NCBI GenBank assembly: GCA_963810915.1
Contig: CAWEPH010000006.1
Coordinates: 992,001 to 1,056,000, forward strand
DNA length: 64,000 bases
Reading direction: 5' to 3'
From: JAOUEA01 sp963810915
GTDB lineage: Bacteria; Actinomycetota; UBA4738; HRBIN12
A program made the translations under genes and the position numbers. This document shows, in pieces, positions 35,813 to 44,073 of this stretch. Below the pieces are notes generated by a model. The model saw nothing but the letters and a program-made list of their open reading frames with translations. It did not search any database and was not told the origin of the DNA. Numbering within the stretch: the stretch's first letter is position 1; every line of letters begins with the position of its first letter.

Positions 35813-36877
35813 TCAGGCGAGGCGGCGGATCGGCGTGGCTCGCTCGGGCCGGTTCCGCTTGTGCTCGTACATCGCCTCGTCCGCGTGCCGGAGCAGGCCG
35901 GCCGCGTCCACCCCGTCGACCGGGAAGATGGCTCGCCCCACGCTCGCCTGCAATGAGAGTTCCGCCACGTGCATCCGGAACGGCTCCTCCATGGCGTGGC
36001 TGATCCTGCCGACGACCTTGACTACGGCGGCTCGTGCATCGGTGGCCTCCGCCCCCAGAGGCAGGTCCGCGACGAGCACCAGGAACTCGTCCCCTCCCTG
36101 ACGTGCGACGAGGTCCGTCTCGCGCACGGCCGACCGCAGCCGCGCAGCCATCTGCCTAAGCACCTCGTCGCCGGTGGCGTGCCCGTGGGTGTCGTTGACG
36201 GGCTTGAACGCGTCCAGGTCGAGGAAGAGCACCGCGACGGCGAGATCGTCACGCCGGGCGCGCGCGAGGGCGAGGCCGAGGTGCTGCTCGAACATCGCGC
36301 GGTTGGGGAGGTGGGTGAGGGGGTCGTGGAAGGCCAGGTGCTGCATCCGCAGCTCGGCCTCCTTCGTCGGCGTGATGTCCGTCATGACACCTTGGATGTA
36401 GAGCGGCTCGCCGTCCTCGTCACGGATCATCACGGAGTGGTCGCGGACCCAGATGACGCGACCGTCGGGCCTGACGTACCGGTACTCCCCCGCCTCGGGC
36501 TGCCCGGTCTTGAGGAACCACTCGTACTCGATGCGGGCGCGGTCGCGGTCGTCGGGATGGATCAGCTCGTCCCAGATCTCGTCGTTCTGGATGAAGGCCT
36601 CGGGCGACACCCCCAGGAGCTCCTCCACGAACGGGCTGATATGGAACGTCGGGCCGTCGAGTTGGGGCGAGTAGACGTAGATCGCTGCCGGGAGCTGCCG
36701 CATGAGCGCCTCGTACTTCGCCTCCGCCTCGAAGCGCGCATGCTCGGCGACCTTGAGTCGCCGGCGCCAAGCCTCGGGCGCGGGAGCGCGGGTGTCGTCG
36801 TGACGTCGATCGGTGGCCATGGGCGGTCCGCCCGTCCGGGGTGGCGGCCTCACCTGGGTATCGGCGAGACGAGACAC
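35813..36877 (-). CDS. PAS-GGDEF diguanylate cyclase
   Basis: 354-residue soluble enzyme predicted to make cyclic di-GMP. PAS/PAC ~55-172 (AAIYVYSPQLDGPTFHISPFVEELLGV to TDITPTKEAELRM), then GGDEF domain ~175-345 with intact active site GGDEF at 261-265. The inhibitory site RETD (252-255) lies exactly five residues before GGDEF, so product inhibition is expected. GTG start; an internal ATG at 36820 is an alternative. Its PAS domain resembles that of the kinase at 28060-29187. No EAL or PilZ protein was seen nearby. Confidence 0.9.
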   Translation of the reverse strand: MSRLADTQVRPPPRTGGPPMATDRRHDDTRAPAPEAWRRRLKVAEHARFEAEAKYEALMRQLPAAIYVYSPQLDGPTFHISPFVEELLGVSPEAFIQNDEIWDELIHPDDRDRARIEYEWFLKTGQPEAGEYRYVRPDGRVIWVRDHSVMIRDEDGEPLYIQGVMTDITPTKEAELRMQHLAFHDPLTHLPNRAMFEQHLGLALARARRDDLAVAVLFLDLDAFKPVNDTHGHATGDEVLRQMAARLRSAVRETDLVARQGGDEFLVLVADLPLGAEATDARAAVVKVVGRISHAMEEPFRMHVAELSLQASVGRAIFPVDGVDAAGLLRHADEAMYEHKRNRPERATPIRRLA

Positions 36878-36917
36878 CCTCTGAAGCGCCCTTGCCCGTG
36901 AAGCCGATCCGGCGAAC

Positions 36918-36952
36918 GCGAACGGGCCGGCCCTTCGGGCCGGCCCGTTCGC
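36918..36952. terminator. Strong hairpin terminator downstream of sigma factor gene
   Basis: Sixteen-pair, almost fully GC stem with a TTC loop, between the end of the sigma factor gene and the start of the diguanylate cyclase gene. There is no T-run, but the length and symmetry make it the clearest terminator-like structure in the window. Confidence 0.65.
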
Positions 36953-36978
36953 TGAGGCTCGCGATGCCTACGTGACGC

Positions 36979-37911
36979 TTAGCCCAGCGCCACTGCGTTG
37001 ATCAGGTTGGAGTCGCGCAGCTTGCGCAGCGCCTCACGCTCGATCAGGCGCACCCGCTCACCCGAAAGCCCCAGCACCTTGCCGGTCTCCCGCAGGCTCA
37101 GCGGCTGGCCGTTCTCGAGGCCGTAGCGCAGCGCCACCACGTGACGCTCCCGCTCGTCGAGCACGCGGTCGACGGCGTCGCCGATCTCCTCGCGGAGCAG
37201 CTGGTCCTCGACCTCGTTGAACGCGGCGTCCGAGTCGACCTCCTCGATCAGGTCGCCGAGCTCCGTGTCCTCGCCCACGGGCGACTGCAGGGACAGCGGC
37301 TCACGGCGGCCCATCTCGGTGAGGTCGTCGATCTCCTCGACCGTGGTGTCCAGGGCCTTGGCGAGCTCCTCTCGCGAAGGCTCGCGACCCATCGACTGCG
37401 CGAACTGGAACCGGGTGCGGTTCAGCTTGCGCAGGCGGTCGTGGATGTGCACGGGCAGACGGATGCTGCGCGAGCGGTCCGCGATCGCACGGGTGATGCC
37501 CTGACGGATCCACCACGTGGCGTACGTGGAGAACTTGAATCCGCGGCGCCAGTCGAACAGCTCGACCGCACGCATCAGGCCGATGTTGCCCTCCTGGATC
37601 AGATCCAGCAGGGGCAGGCCCTGACCTTGGTACTTGCGGGCCACGGACACCACCAGGCGGAGGTTGGCCATGATGAACCGCTGGCGGGCAGCCTCGGCCT
37701 CGCGCACCTCACGGCGCGCCTTGGCGATGCTCTTCTCGGAGCGCAGACGCCCCGCACGCAGACGCTCTTCGGCCTCCTTGCCGGCCTCGATCGTCATGGC
37801 GAGCTCGACCTCTTCCTCCTTGGTGAGCAGCGGCTCGCGGGCCGCCGCCTCCAGGTAGAGGCGCAGGTCGTCGGCGTCGTCGGTCCCCAGGGGACGCGCA
37901 GGCTCGGGCAC
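36979..37911 (-). CDS. Sigma-70 family RNA polymerase sigma factor (RpoD/HrdB-like, group 1/2)
   Basis: 310 residues. Region 1.2 DDLRLYLEAAAREPLLTKEEEVELA, region 2 FIMANLRLVVSVARKYQGQGLPLLDLIQEGNIGLMRAVELFDW and GFKFSTYATWWIRQGI (-10 recognition and melting), region 3, and region 4 VLDERERHVVALRYGLENGQPLSLRETGKVLGLSGERVRLIEREAL (-35 recognition). It lacks the long acidic region 1.1, so it is the principal factor of a short type or an alternative group 2 factor. GTG start with a GGGAGAG site ten bases upstream. The long upstream gap holds a promoter and a CRP-type site. Confidence 0.93.
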   Translation of the reverse strand: MPEPARPLGTDDADDLRLYLEAAAREPLLTKEEEVELAMTIEAGKEAEERLRAGRLRSEKSIAKARREVREAEAARQRFIMANLRLVVSVARKYQGQGLPLLDLIQEGNIGLMRAVELFDWRRGFKFSTYATWWIRQGITRAIADRSRSIRLPVHIHDRLRKLNRTRFQFAQSMGREPSREELAKALDTTVEEIDDLTEMGRREPLSLQSPVGEDTELGDLIEEVDSDAAFNEVEDQLLREEIGDAVDRVLDERERHVVALRYGLENGQPLSLRETGKVLGLSGERVRLIEREALRKLRDSNLINAVALG

Positions 37912-38042
37912 TTCGTATCACTCTCCCACTCGAAGGACGGGGCTGCAGGACGCAGCAGCGCTCATCCTCGAGAACTAGATCCCTCGGTCAACGGCTCGCA
38001 CGGGCACACGCGAATAACAGGTCTTGGCGGCCGCTCGTTCAT

Positions 38043-38072
38043 ATGGTATGGGGTCGGCTGCGGGTTTGTAAA
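38043..38072 (-). promoter_or_regulatory. Promoter of the sigma factor gene
   Basis: On the minus strand -35 TTTACA (38067-38072) and -10 TACCAT (38043-38048), 18 bases apart. Predicted transcription start near 38036 leaves a leader of about 125 bases before the GTG at 37911. Confidence 0.6.
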
Positions 38073-38090
38073 GCTCAGGGCATGTAAAGG

Positions 38091-38112
38091 TCTTGTGAAG
38101 AGATTCACAAGA
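38091..38112. promoter_or_regulatory. CRP/GlxR-type operator
   Basis: A perfect inverted repeat with nine-base arms and four-base spacer. It contains TGTGA-N6-TCACA (38094-38109), the consensus of CRP-family regulators. The centre is about 65 bases upstream of the predicted sigma-factor transcription start, a plausible activator position. Confidence 0.65.
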
Positions 38113-38280
38113 CGCGGGAAGGGCCTCCCGAGCGATCGTCCGCACCAGCCGTCGTCTCCTTCTCGATCCACCACGCTCAACGCTCCCGGCCAGGGAAGTT
38201 GTTCCCCGGGAACCCGCCATCCATGGAAACGTTCGCCGGGGCGCAGGTCCTGGTTCCTTCAAGGCCGGAACGGGATGTCT

Positions 38281-39777
38281 TCAGTGTGGCACCGTCGGCA
38301 CCCTCGCGGACGCAGCGACGGCCCGTCCCATTGCCCAGGCGCGCATCTGCGCGACGTCCTCGGCGCGCGTGCGTGAGAGCGGCGTCGTGCGGCCGAGCTC
38401 CTCGACGATCCGCTCGGTAGTGAGGTCGGCGCCGTCCGCGTAGGCCCGATAGAGCGCACCCACCACGGCGCTCTCGATCTCCGCGCCTGAGAACCCGTCC
38501 GCGGCCTCCGCGACGCGGGCGAGGTCGAACGCCGCCGGATCGCGCCTTCGCCGGCGCAGCTGCAGGGCCGCGATCGACGCACGCTCGTTCACGTTCGGGA
38601 GGTCGACGAAGAAGATCTCGTCGAAACGCCCGTGGCGCAGCAGCTCGGGCGGGAGGGTCCCAACATCGTTCGAGGTCGCGACGAGGAACACCCCGTCGGG
38701 ACGCTCCTGGAGCCATCGCAGGAGCTCCCCCACGATGCGTGCGCTCACGCCACCGTCCGAACTGCTCTCGCCGGTGGCGAAGCCCTTCTCGATCTCGTCG
38801 ATCCACACGACCACGGGCGCCATCGCCTCGATCGTGCGGAGCGCCGTGCGCAGGCGCTCCTCCGACTCACCCACGTAGGGCCCGAAGATGGCCCCCGGAT
38901 CCAACAGGACGAGCGGCAGGTGCCACGTTCGGGCGAGGGTCTTGGCCACGAGCGACTTCCCGCAGCCGGGAACGCCGGCCAGGAGCACACCGCGCGGGGG
39001 CTCGATGCCGAAGTCCCGCGCGGCCGGCTCGAACCCGCGTCCACGGATGCGGAGCCAGTCCTTGAGGTTCTCCATCCCGCCCACCTGTTCGAGGTCGCCG
39101 TCCTCGGAGGGCACCAGTTCGAGCACGCCGTCTTCCGCGAGCAACGCGGCCTTCGCGTCGCGGACGTGCGTGGCGATATCGGTCCCGCCTTCCATCGCGG
39201 CGCGCGTGATGAGCCGTTCCGCCTCGGGGAGCGTGAGCCCTCTTGAAGCTTCGCCCAGCGCGGAGACCTGGGCATCGTCGACGGCCGGCGCCAGGCCCCG
39301 GGCCGCGAGCTCCGACACGGTCCTGCGCACCATCGCATCGACCTCCTCGGGCGAGGGCGGTTCCAGGGTCCAGGGCAGGGCGATGCCCTCGAGAGCCTCC
39401 GGGACGTCAGCCGCCGGGCCGGTGAGCACTAGGGTCTGGCCGGGCTTGGGCGCGAGGGCGAACTCTTTGACCCTGCGGAGCACCGCCGCCTCTGCGAGAG
39501 AGGCGCCGAAATCGAGGAGGACGAAGACGCCCGGGTCGGGGAGTTCACCGATGAACCCGAGCGCCTGCTTCGGATCCTGGGTGCCCGTCTGGGGCCCCAT
39601 CCCGTCCCGCTCGAGCCCCCGCGTGAGGGACCACGTCCAGACCGGGACCGATAGCGCATCGGCAGCACGTCGGACGAACGACAGGAATCGCGCCTCGTCG
39701 TCCATCCGTGCCACGATCAGCGGGTAACGGCTTGCGAGCAGGAGCCGAAGATCGGTGACGTCGTCCACGGACGACAT
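38281..39777 (-). CDS. Ycf46-like AAA ATPase
   Basis: 498-residue AAA+ protein. An N-terminal domain (~1-225, starting TDLRLLLASRYPLIVARMDDEARFLSFV) resembles the Ycf46 family of chloroplasts and cyanobacteria. The AAA module follows: Walker A GVPGCGKS 268-275, Walker B VVVWIDEIEKGF from 322, sensor VFLVATSNDVGTLPPELLRHGRFDEIFF with the arginine finger, and a C-terminal GFSGAEIESAVVGALY. No protease domain. The role in bacteria is little known. The upstream TAGAAC may be its -10. Confidence 0.88.
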   Translation of the reverse strand: MSSVDDVTDLRLLLASRYPLIVARMDDEARFLSFVRRAADALSVPVWTWSLTRGLERDGMGPQTGTQDPKQALGFIGELPDPGVFVLLDFGASLAEAAVLRRVKEFALAPKPGQTLVLTGPAADVPEALEGIALPWTLEPPSPEEVDAMVRRTVSELAARGLAPAVDDAQVSALGEASRGLTLPEAERLITRAAMEGGTDIATHVRDAKAALLAEDGVLELVPSEDGDLEQVGGMENLKDWLRIRGRGFEPAARDFGIEPPRGVLLAGVPGCGKSLVAKTLARTWHLPLVLLDPGAIFGPYVGESEERLRTALRTIEAMAPVVVWIDEIEKGFATGESSSDGGVSARIVGELLRWLQERPDGVFLVATSNDVGTLPPELLRHGRFDEIFFVDLPNVNERASIAALQLRRRRRDPAAFDLARVAEAADGFSGAEIESAVVGALYRAYADGADLTTERIVEELGRTTPLSRTRAEDVAQMRAWAMGRAVAASARVPTVPH

Positions 39778-39791
39778 CTTCGCAGGCGTTC

Positions 39792-39797
39792 TAGGCT
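39792..39797 (+). promoter_or_regulatory. Probable -10 element, leaderless
   Basis: TAGGCT, six bases before the GTG at 39804, with no ribosome-binding site between. Confidence 0.45.
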
Positions 39798-39803
39798 GGA
39801 CGG

Positions 39804-40700
39804 GTGAGCCTCGAGCTGCCCGCGATGGAGCGGATCGACCTGGACGGGCCCGTGACCTATCGTGTCTGGGACGGTCCGTCCGAGACCACGTTCGTGATGG
39901 TGCACGGGCTCGGCGGCGCCCACATCAACTGGGTCCGCGTGGCGCCGGGACTGAGTGGGCTCGGGCGCGTCGTGGCCCTCGATCTCCCGGGGTTCGGCTG
40001 GTCGCCGCGTGCCGGCCGCACGTGCGGGCTGATGGAGCTGCGGCGGACGGTTTCCCGCTTCATCGCCGAGGTGGGCACGGGCAAGGTCGTGCTCTGCGGG
40101 AACTCGATGGGAGGCGGGATCTCCATCCTGCAGGCGGCCGTCGAGCCGGGATCCGTGGCCGGGCTCATCCTCACGTGCTCGATCTTCCCGTGGGCGCGTG
40201 GCGGGCTGCCGAATCCAGCGGTGATGGCGGCGTTCCTCGGATATCGCCTCCCGGGCGTGGGTGAGGGGATCGTGACCGCGCGCATGCGTGCGATGACGCC
40301 CGAGCAGGCGGTGCGCATCGGGTTCGCGTTCACGATGGCCGACCCCGCCTCTATCCCTGCGGACGTGTTCGCCCTGCACGTTGCCCTGATGGGCGAGCGT
40401 CAGCTCGACCCCGACTCGGCCCCCGCGTTCACCGAGTCGGCGCGGTCGCTGATGCGGCTGGGAGCCCGTCCCGATGTCGCCCGGCGCGCTCTCGACAACG
40501 TCAAGGCCCCCGTCCTGGTCCTGCACGGACGACGCGACCGCCTCGTGCCGGCCGCGTTCGCGGAGGCTGAATTGCGCAGGCAGCCGGCATGGCGCGGACG
40601 GATCTTCCCCGGCCTGGGCCACGTCCCCATGCTCGAGGCGCCCGGGCGTTGGCTCACCGAGGTGGCCGACTGGCACGCCGAGGAATTGAGGTCGAGCTAA
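39804..40700 (+). CDS. Alpha/beta hydrolase
   Basis: 298-residue lipase/esterase-type hydrolase. FVMVHGLGGAHINW (oxyanion), VVALDLPGFGWSP, VLCGNSMGGGISI (nucleophile Ser), LVLHGRRDRLVP (acid) and PGLGHVPMLEAPG (His) form a complete triad. Leaderless GTG start. The end interlocks by four bases with the convergent WS/DGAT gene; a role in neutral-lipid turnover is possible but unproven. Confidence 0.87.
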   Translation: MSLELPAMERIDLDGPVTYRVWDGPSETTFVMVHGLGGAHINWVRVAPGLSGLGRVVALDLPGFGWSPRAGRTCGLMELRRTVSRFIAEVGTGKVVLCGNSMGGGISILQAAVEPGSVAGLILTCSIFPWARGGLPNPAVMAAFLGYRLPGVGEGIVTARMRAMTPEQAVRIGFAFTMADPASIPADVFALHVALMGERQLDPDSAPAFTESARSLMRLGARPDVARRALDNVKAPVLVLHGRRDRLVPAAFAEAELRRQPAWRGRIFPGLGHVPMLEAPGRWLTEVADWHAEELRSS

Positions 40701-42079
40701 GCCGCGGACGCCGAGGACAGATCCAGCACGGCCCGTTCGATCCCGCGCCCGAGCACATCGAGGTCCTTGACGGCGTCCCAGTCCGCAGTGAGACCGAACG
40801 ACATCATCCCCGACAGGGACGTGCACGCGATCGAGAGCGCGCAGTTCTCCCCGAGCGGCATCGAGGGGTAGTTCATCAACAACTGGGCTCCCGCGAGGTA
40901 GAGCGGCAGTTGCGGGGCGGGGATGTTGGAAACCACGAGGTTGAACCACTGGCCCCGCGAGACGAGCCGCGCAGCCATCGCGTGTAGGGCAGGAGGCGCG
41001 TAGGCGCCGAGCCCGATGATGGAATCGGCGCTCATCGCGAGGCCCGACTCCTTCAGCTCGGTCGTGGCTGCGCGCACCTTCTTAAGCCGGCTGCGCGGGG
41101 TCATCTTCCCGACGGGGATATCGACGAAGGCCGGCGCCACGCGGTTGCCCACGTCACCCTCCTCCGCCCGAGAACGCACCGAGACGGGGACCATGACCCT
41201 GAGCGTCCGGCCCTGGGTGGGTTCGCCACGGGCGCTGAGGTGATCGTGGAGCCCACCGGCCACCGCCGTGAGCACGACGTCGTTGATGGTGCCTCCCAAC
41301 ACGTGGCGGATAGCCCGAAGCGTCTCGAAGGGCACCTCAGCGGTGCCGAACCGGCGTGCCGGGCCGATCTTCACGTCGAACGGCCCGTGCGGCGGGGCGC
41401 CCATCCCCACCAGATGTCCGAGACCCGACAGGGTCTCCGATACGTCCTCCCAGGCTCGCGCCGGGGCTTCGGCGATGCGCCCGACCGCATGCAAGGGGTG
41501 GAGCACAAGGTCCTCGACCGCATCACGCATCAGCTCCGTCGACGTGGGCGCAAGCTCAGGCACCCACGGCTCCTTGGGACCTGAGCCGAGCGGAGCGTCG
41601 GGGTCGGTGTCGAACAGGGCAGATGCCACCAACATCCCCGAGATGCCGTCGGCCATCGCATGGTGGAGTTTGAGCAGCACCGCGGTGCGGCCCTCCTCGA
41701 GTCCTTCGAAGACGTAGAGCTCCCAGAGCGGCTTCGACGGGTCGAGCGGACGGGACAGCACCCTCCCGACGGCCCGTTCGAGCTGGAGCCGTCCGCCGGG
41801 CGACGGGATGGCGGAGCGCCGGAGATGGAAGTCGAGGTCGAAGCGCTCATCGTCCACCCAGAGTGGGCGGCCCACGCTGAACGGGACACGAAGGACGCGC
41901 TGACGCAGACGCGGTGCGAGATGGATCCTGGCTTCGACGACCCGCTGCACGTCGGCGTACGTGAGGGGCCCATCGTCCCGCGGGGCGAAGACCGACACGC
42001 CTGCCACGTGCATATGCATGGCGGGGCGTTCCAGGTAGAGGAAACTCGCGTCCAGGCTCGAGAGGCGTTCCGGGGCCAT
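40697..42079 (-). CDS. Wax ester synthase/diacylglycerol O-acyltransferase (WS/DGAT)
   Basis: Makes wax esters or triacylglycerol from acyl-CoA; common in actinobacteria. 460 residues with active-site HHAMADG (139-145), N-terminal LSSLDASFLYLERPAMHMHVAGV, PLWELYVFEGL, GGTINDVVLTAVAGGL and the C-terminal NLVVSNIPAPQLPLYLAGA block. The ATG follows TAGGGT by eight bases and is probably leaderless. Divergent from the cupredoxin fusion gene. Confidence 0.92.
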   Translation of the reverse strand: MAPERLSSLDASFLYLERPAMHMHVAGVSVFAPRDDGPLTYADVQRVVEARIHLAPRLRQRVLRVPFSVGRPLWVDDERFDLDFHLRRSAIPSPGGRLQLERAVGRVLSRPLDPSKPLWELYVFEGLEEGRTAVLLKLHHAMADGISGMLVASALFDTDPDAPLGSGPKEPWVPELAPTSTELMRDAVEDLVLHPLHAVGRIAEAPARAWEDVSETLSGLGHLVGMGAPPHGPFDVKIGPARRFGTAEVPFETLRAIRHVLGGTINDVVLTAVAGGLHDHLSARGEPTQGRTLRVMVPVSVRSRAEEGDVGNRVAPAFVDIPVGKMTPRSRLKKVRAATTELKESGLAMSADSIIGLGAYAPPALHAMAARLVSRGQWFNLVVSNIPAPQLPLYLAGAQLLMNYPSMPLGENCALSIACTSLSGMMSFGLTADWDAVKDLDVLGRGIERAVLDLSSASAA

Positions 42080-42087
42080 CGGACGTC

Positions 42088-42093
42088 ACCCTA
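42088..42093 (-). promoter_or_regulatory. Probable -10 element of WS/DGAT gene, leaderless
   Basis: TAGGGT on the minus strand, eight bases before the ATG at 42079. Confidence 0.45.
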
Positions 42094-42125
42094 CCGTTCC
42101 GCCGGACGAGCGGGTCCGGGGGTGC

Positions 42126-42131
42126 TACCGT
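42126..42131 (+). promoter_or_regulatory. Probable -10 element of cupredoxin fusion gene, leaderless
   Basis: TACCGT, seven bases before the ATG at 42139, with no ribosome-binding site. Divergent from the WS/DGAT promoter 32 bases away. Confidence 0.45.
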
Positions 42132-42138
42132 CCGCGCG

Positions 42139-44073
42139 ATGCCGACGCCGCGCCGGAGCCGCGCCCTGCTCCTGACCGCCCTGATCGCCGCCGCCTGGCT
42201 CTCGCCGCTCGCCGTCGCCCGCGGCGACGGATACGGCGCCACGGTGAGCGCGATCGACAACATCTACGACCCCGACGTCGTGCGGATCCAGCCGGGGCAG
42301 TCCATCGAGTGGACGAACGACGGGCGCAGCCCACACACCGTCACGGCGGACGACGGATCGTGGGACTCGGGGAACATGGACCCCGGCGCCGAGTTCACCC
42401 ACACCTTCGATCAGCCGGGCATCTACTCCTTCTACTGCCGCTATCACGGGAGCCCCGGGGTGGGGATGGCGGGCACGGTGGTCGTGGGTGACGTCCCGCT
42501 CCCCGGCCCGGCGGGCGGCGTGGGGCCCGGCGAGGAACCGGTTCCCTCCGGCTTCGCCCAGACGATCCGCGTCCCTCAGCAGGTCTCCACGATCCAGGCC
42601 GCGGTCGACCGAGCGAAGCCCGGGGGGATGGTGTTGGTGTCTCCCGGGGTCTACGACGAGGCGGTCACGGTCACCACCCCGTACCTCACGATCCGCGGGA
42701 CCGACCGCAACACGGTGATCCTGGACGGAGGCTTCACTCGGGCCAACGGGATCCACGTGATCGAGGCCGACGGGGTGACCGTGCAGAACATGACCGCCCG
42801 CCACTACCTGCTGAACGGGTTCTACTGGTCCAGCGTGCACGGATTCTGGGCCCAGTACCTCACGGCGTACGACAACGGTGACTACGGGATCTACGCGTAC
42901 GACTCAGACTGGGGTCAGTTCGACCATGTGTACGCGAGCGGCTCACCCGACTCGGGACTCTACATCGGCCAGTGCTACCCGTGCCACGCGGTGATCGCCG
43001 ACTCTTTGGCCGAGCACAATGCGATGGGGTACAGCGGGACGAACGCCGGCGGAGACCTCGCGATCGTGAACAGCGAGTGGCGCTTCAACATGGCGGGCAT
43101 CGTGCCGAACACGTTGGACTCCGAGGCGCTCGCGCCCCAGCGCGAGGCCACGATCGGCGGGAACTACGTGCACGACAACAACGCGACGGCCGCCGACACC
43201 AAGGATCTGGAATACCCAACGTTCGGCAACGGGATCATCGTGGCGGGGGGTCGCGACAACCTGGTGATCGGCAACCTCGTGGAGCGCCAGGAGGGCTACG
43301 GCATCGCGGTGATGCCCAACCTCGATGCGAACCTCTGGGTGAGCTCCGGCAATGTCGTGCGAGGCAACGTCGTGCGGGACTCGGGACGTGCCGACCTGGC
43401 GCTGGGCGCTCCAGCGGCCGGGGGTGACTGCTTCAGCGGGAACACGATCTCCAGCAGCCTCCCTCCGGCCATCCAGCTCCTGCGCGGCTGCGGATCGTTC
43501 GGCGCCAAGATCGGTGGAGGCGATCTCGCTCCCACGGTCAACCTCGGGACGCGGTTCCTCGACGCGCTCGACGGCGCCTTCCCGCACGGCGACTGGAGGA
43601 CGCAGCCGACGCCGGCGGACCAACCCGTGATGGTGAACCCTGCGAAGGCTCCACCCCAGCCCGCGATCCCGGACCAGGCCGTGCCCCAGCAGTACCGCAT
43701 CCGTTCGATGAGCGAGATCCGCTCCTCGCCGGGAGCGACCGTGACGAGGGAAGTGACCGTGTACGGGATCCCGCTGGTGGCCACGTCGTGGTGGAGCCTG
43801 CTGATCGGCCTCTACGCATACGTGCTGCCCGGATTCCTCTACGCCGCCTGGCTGACGATCGCGCTGTGGGATCTCATCCGTCAGGAGTCGGTGCCGATCT
43901 CGTTCCGAACTCGGTGGATGCTGGCGGTGATCGTGGTGCCGTTCCTCGGACCGGTCCTCTACTTCGCCTTCGGCCGGTCGCCGATCCCGAAGCAGCTGCG
44001 GCTGATGCTCGTGGCGGGCGGGATCGGGGCGTGTTTGCTGATCGCGATCGTGGCGGCGCTGTTGGGCGGTTAG
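42139..44073 (+). CDS. Secreted cupredoxin / right-handed beta-helix / PLDc_N membrane fusion protein
   Basis: 644 residues in three parts. After a signal peptide (1-~29) comes a plastocyanin-like domain (~33-118) with all four type 1 copper ligands visible: His66, Cys100, His103, Met110. Then a NosD/pectate-lyase-like beta helix (~135-480; IRVPQQVSTIQAAVDRAKPG, repeated DNGDYGIYAYDSD-type coils). The C-terminal ~95 residues form about three membrane helices with the PLDc_N signature (WDLIRQESVPISFRTRWMLAVIVVPFLGPVLYFAFGR). It would display a copper site and a beta helix outside the membrane. Function unknown; an electron-transfer or copper-handling role is inference. Confidence 0.85.
   Translation: MPTPRRSRALLLTALIAAAWLSPLAVARGDGYGATVSAIDNIYDPDVVRIQPGQSIEWTNDGRSPHTVTADDGSWDSGNMDPGAEFTHTFDQPGIYSFYCRYHGSPGVGMAGTVVVGDVPLPGPAGGVGPGEEPVPSGFAQTIRVPQQVSTIQAAVDRAKPGGMVLVSPGVYDEAVTVTTPYLTIRGTDRNTVILDGGFTRANGIHVIEADGVTVQNMTARHYLLNGFYWSSVHGFWAQYLTAYDNGDYGIYAYDSDWGQFDHVYASGSPDSGLYIGQCYPCHAVIADSLAEHNAMGYSGTNAGGDLAIVNSEWRFNMAGIVPNTLDSEALAPQREATIGGNYVHDNNATAADTKDLEYPTFGNGIIVAGGRDNLVIGNLVERQEGYGIAVMPNLDANLWVSSGNVVRGNVVRDSGRADLALGAPAAGGDCFSGNTISSSLPPAIQLLRGCGSFGAKIGGGDLAPTVNLGTRFLDALDGAFPHGDWRTQPTPADQPVMVNPAKAPPQPAIPDQAVPQQYRIRSMSEIRSSPGATVTREVTVYGIPLVATSWWSLLIGLYAYVLPGFLYAAWLTIALWDLIRQESVPISFRTRWMLAVIVVPFLGPVLYFAFGRSPIPKQLRLMLVAGGIGACLLIAIVAALLGG

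Larger units (their letters stand above)
37912..38280. other. Regulatory intergenic region upstream of sigma factor gene
   Basis: The longest gap in the window (369 bases), locally AT-rich between 38040 and 38112. It contains a promoter for the sigma factor gene, a CRP-type palindrome, and two direct repeats of TGTAAAG (38067-38073 and 38083-38089). The part from 38113 to 38280, downstream of the AAA ATPase gene, shows no gene that I can support. Confidence 0.6.

Noticed and set aside
38091..38112. Intrinsic terminator for the AAA ATPase gene
   Set aside because: The palindrome is 170 bases past the stop, is not followed by a T-run, and matches a CRP-type operator much better.
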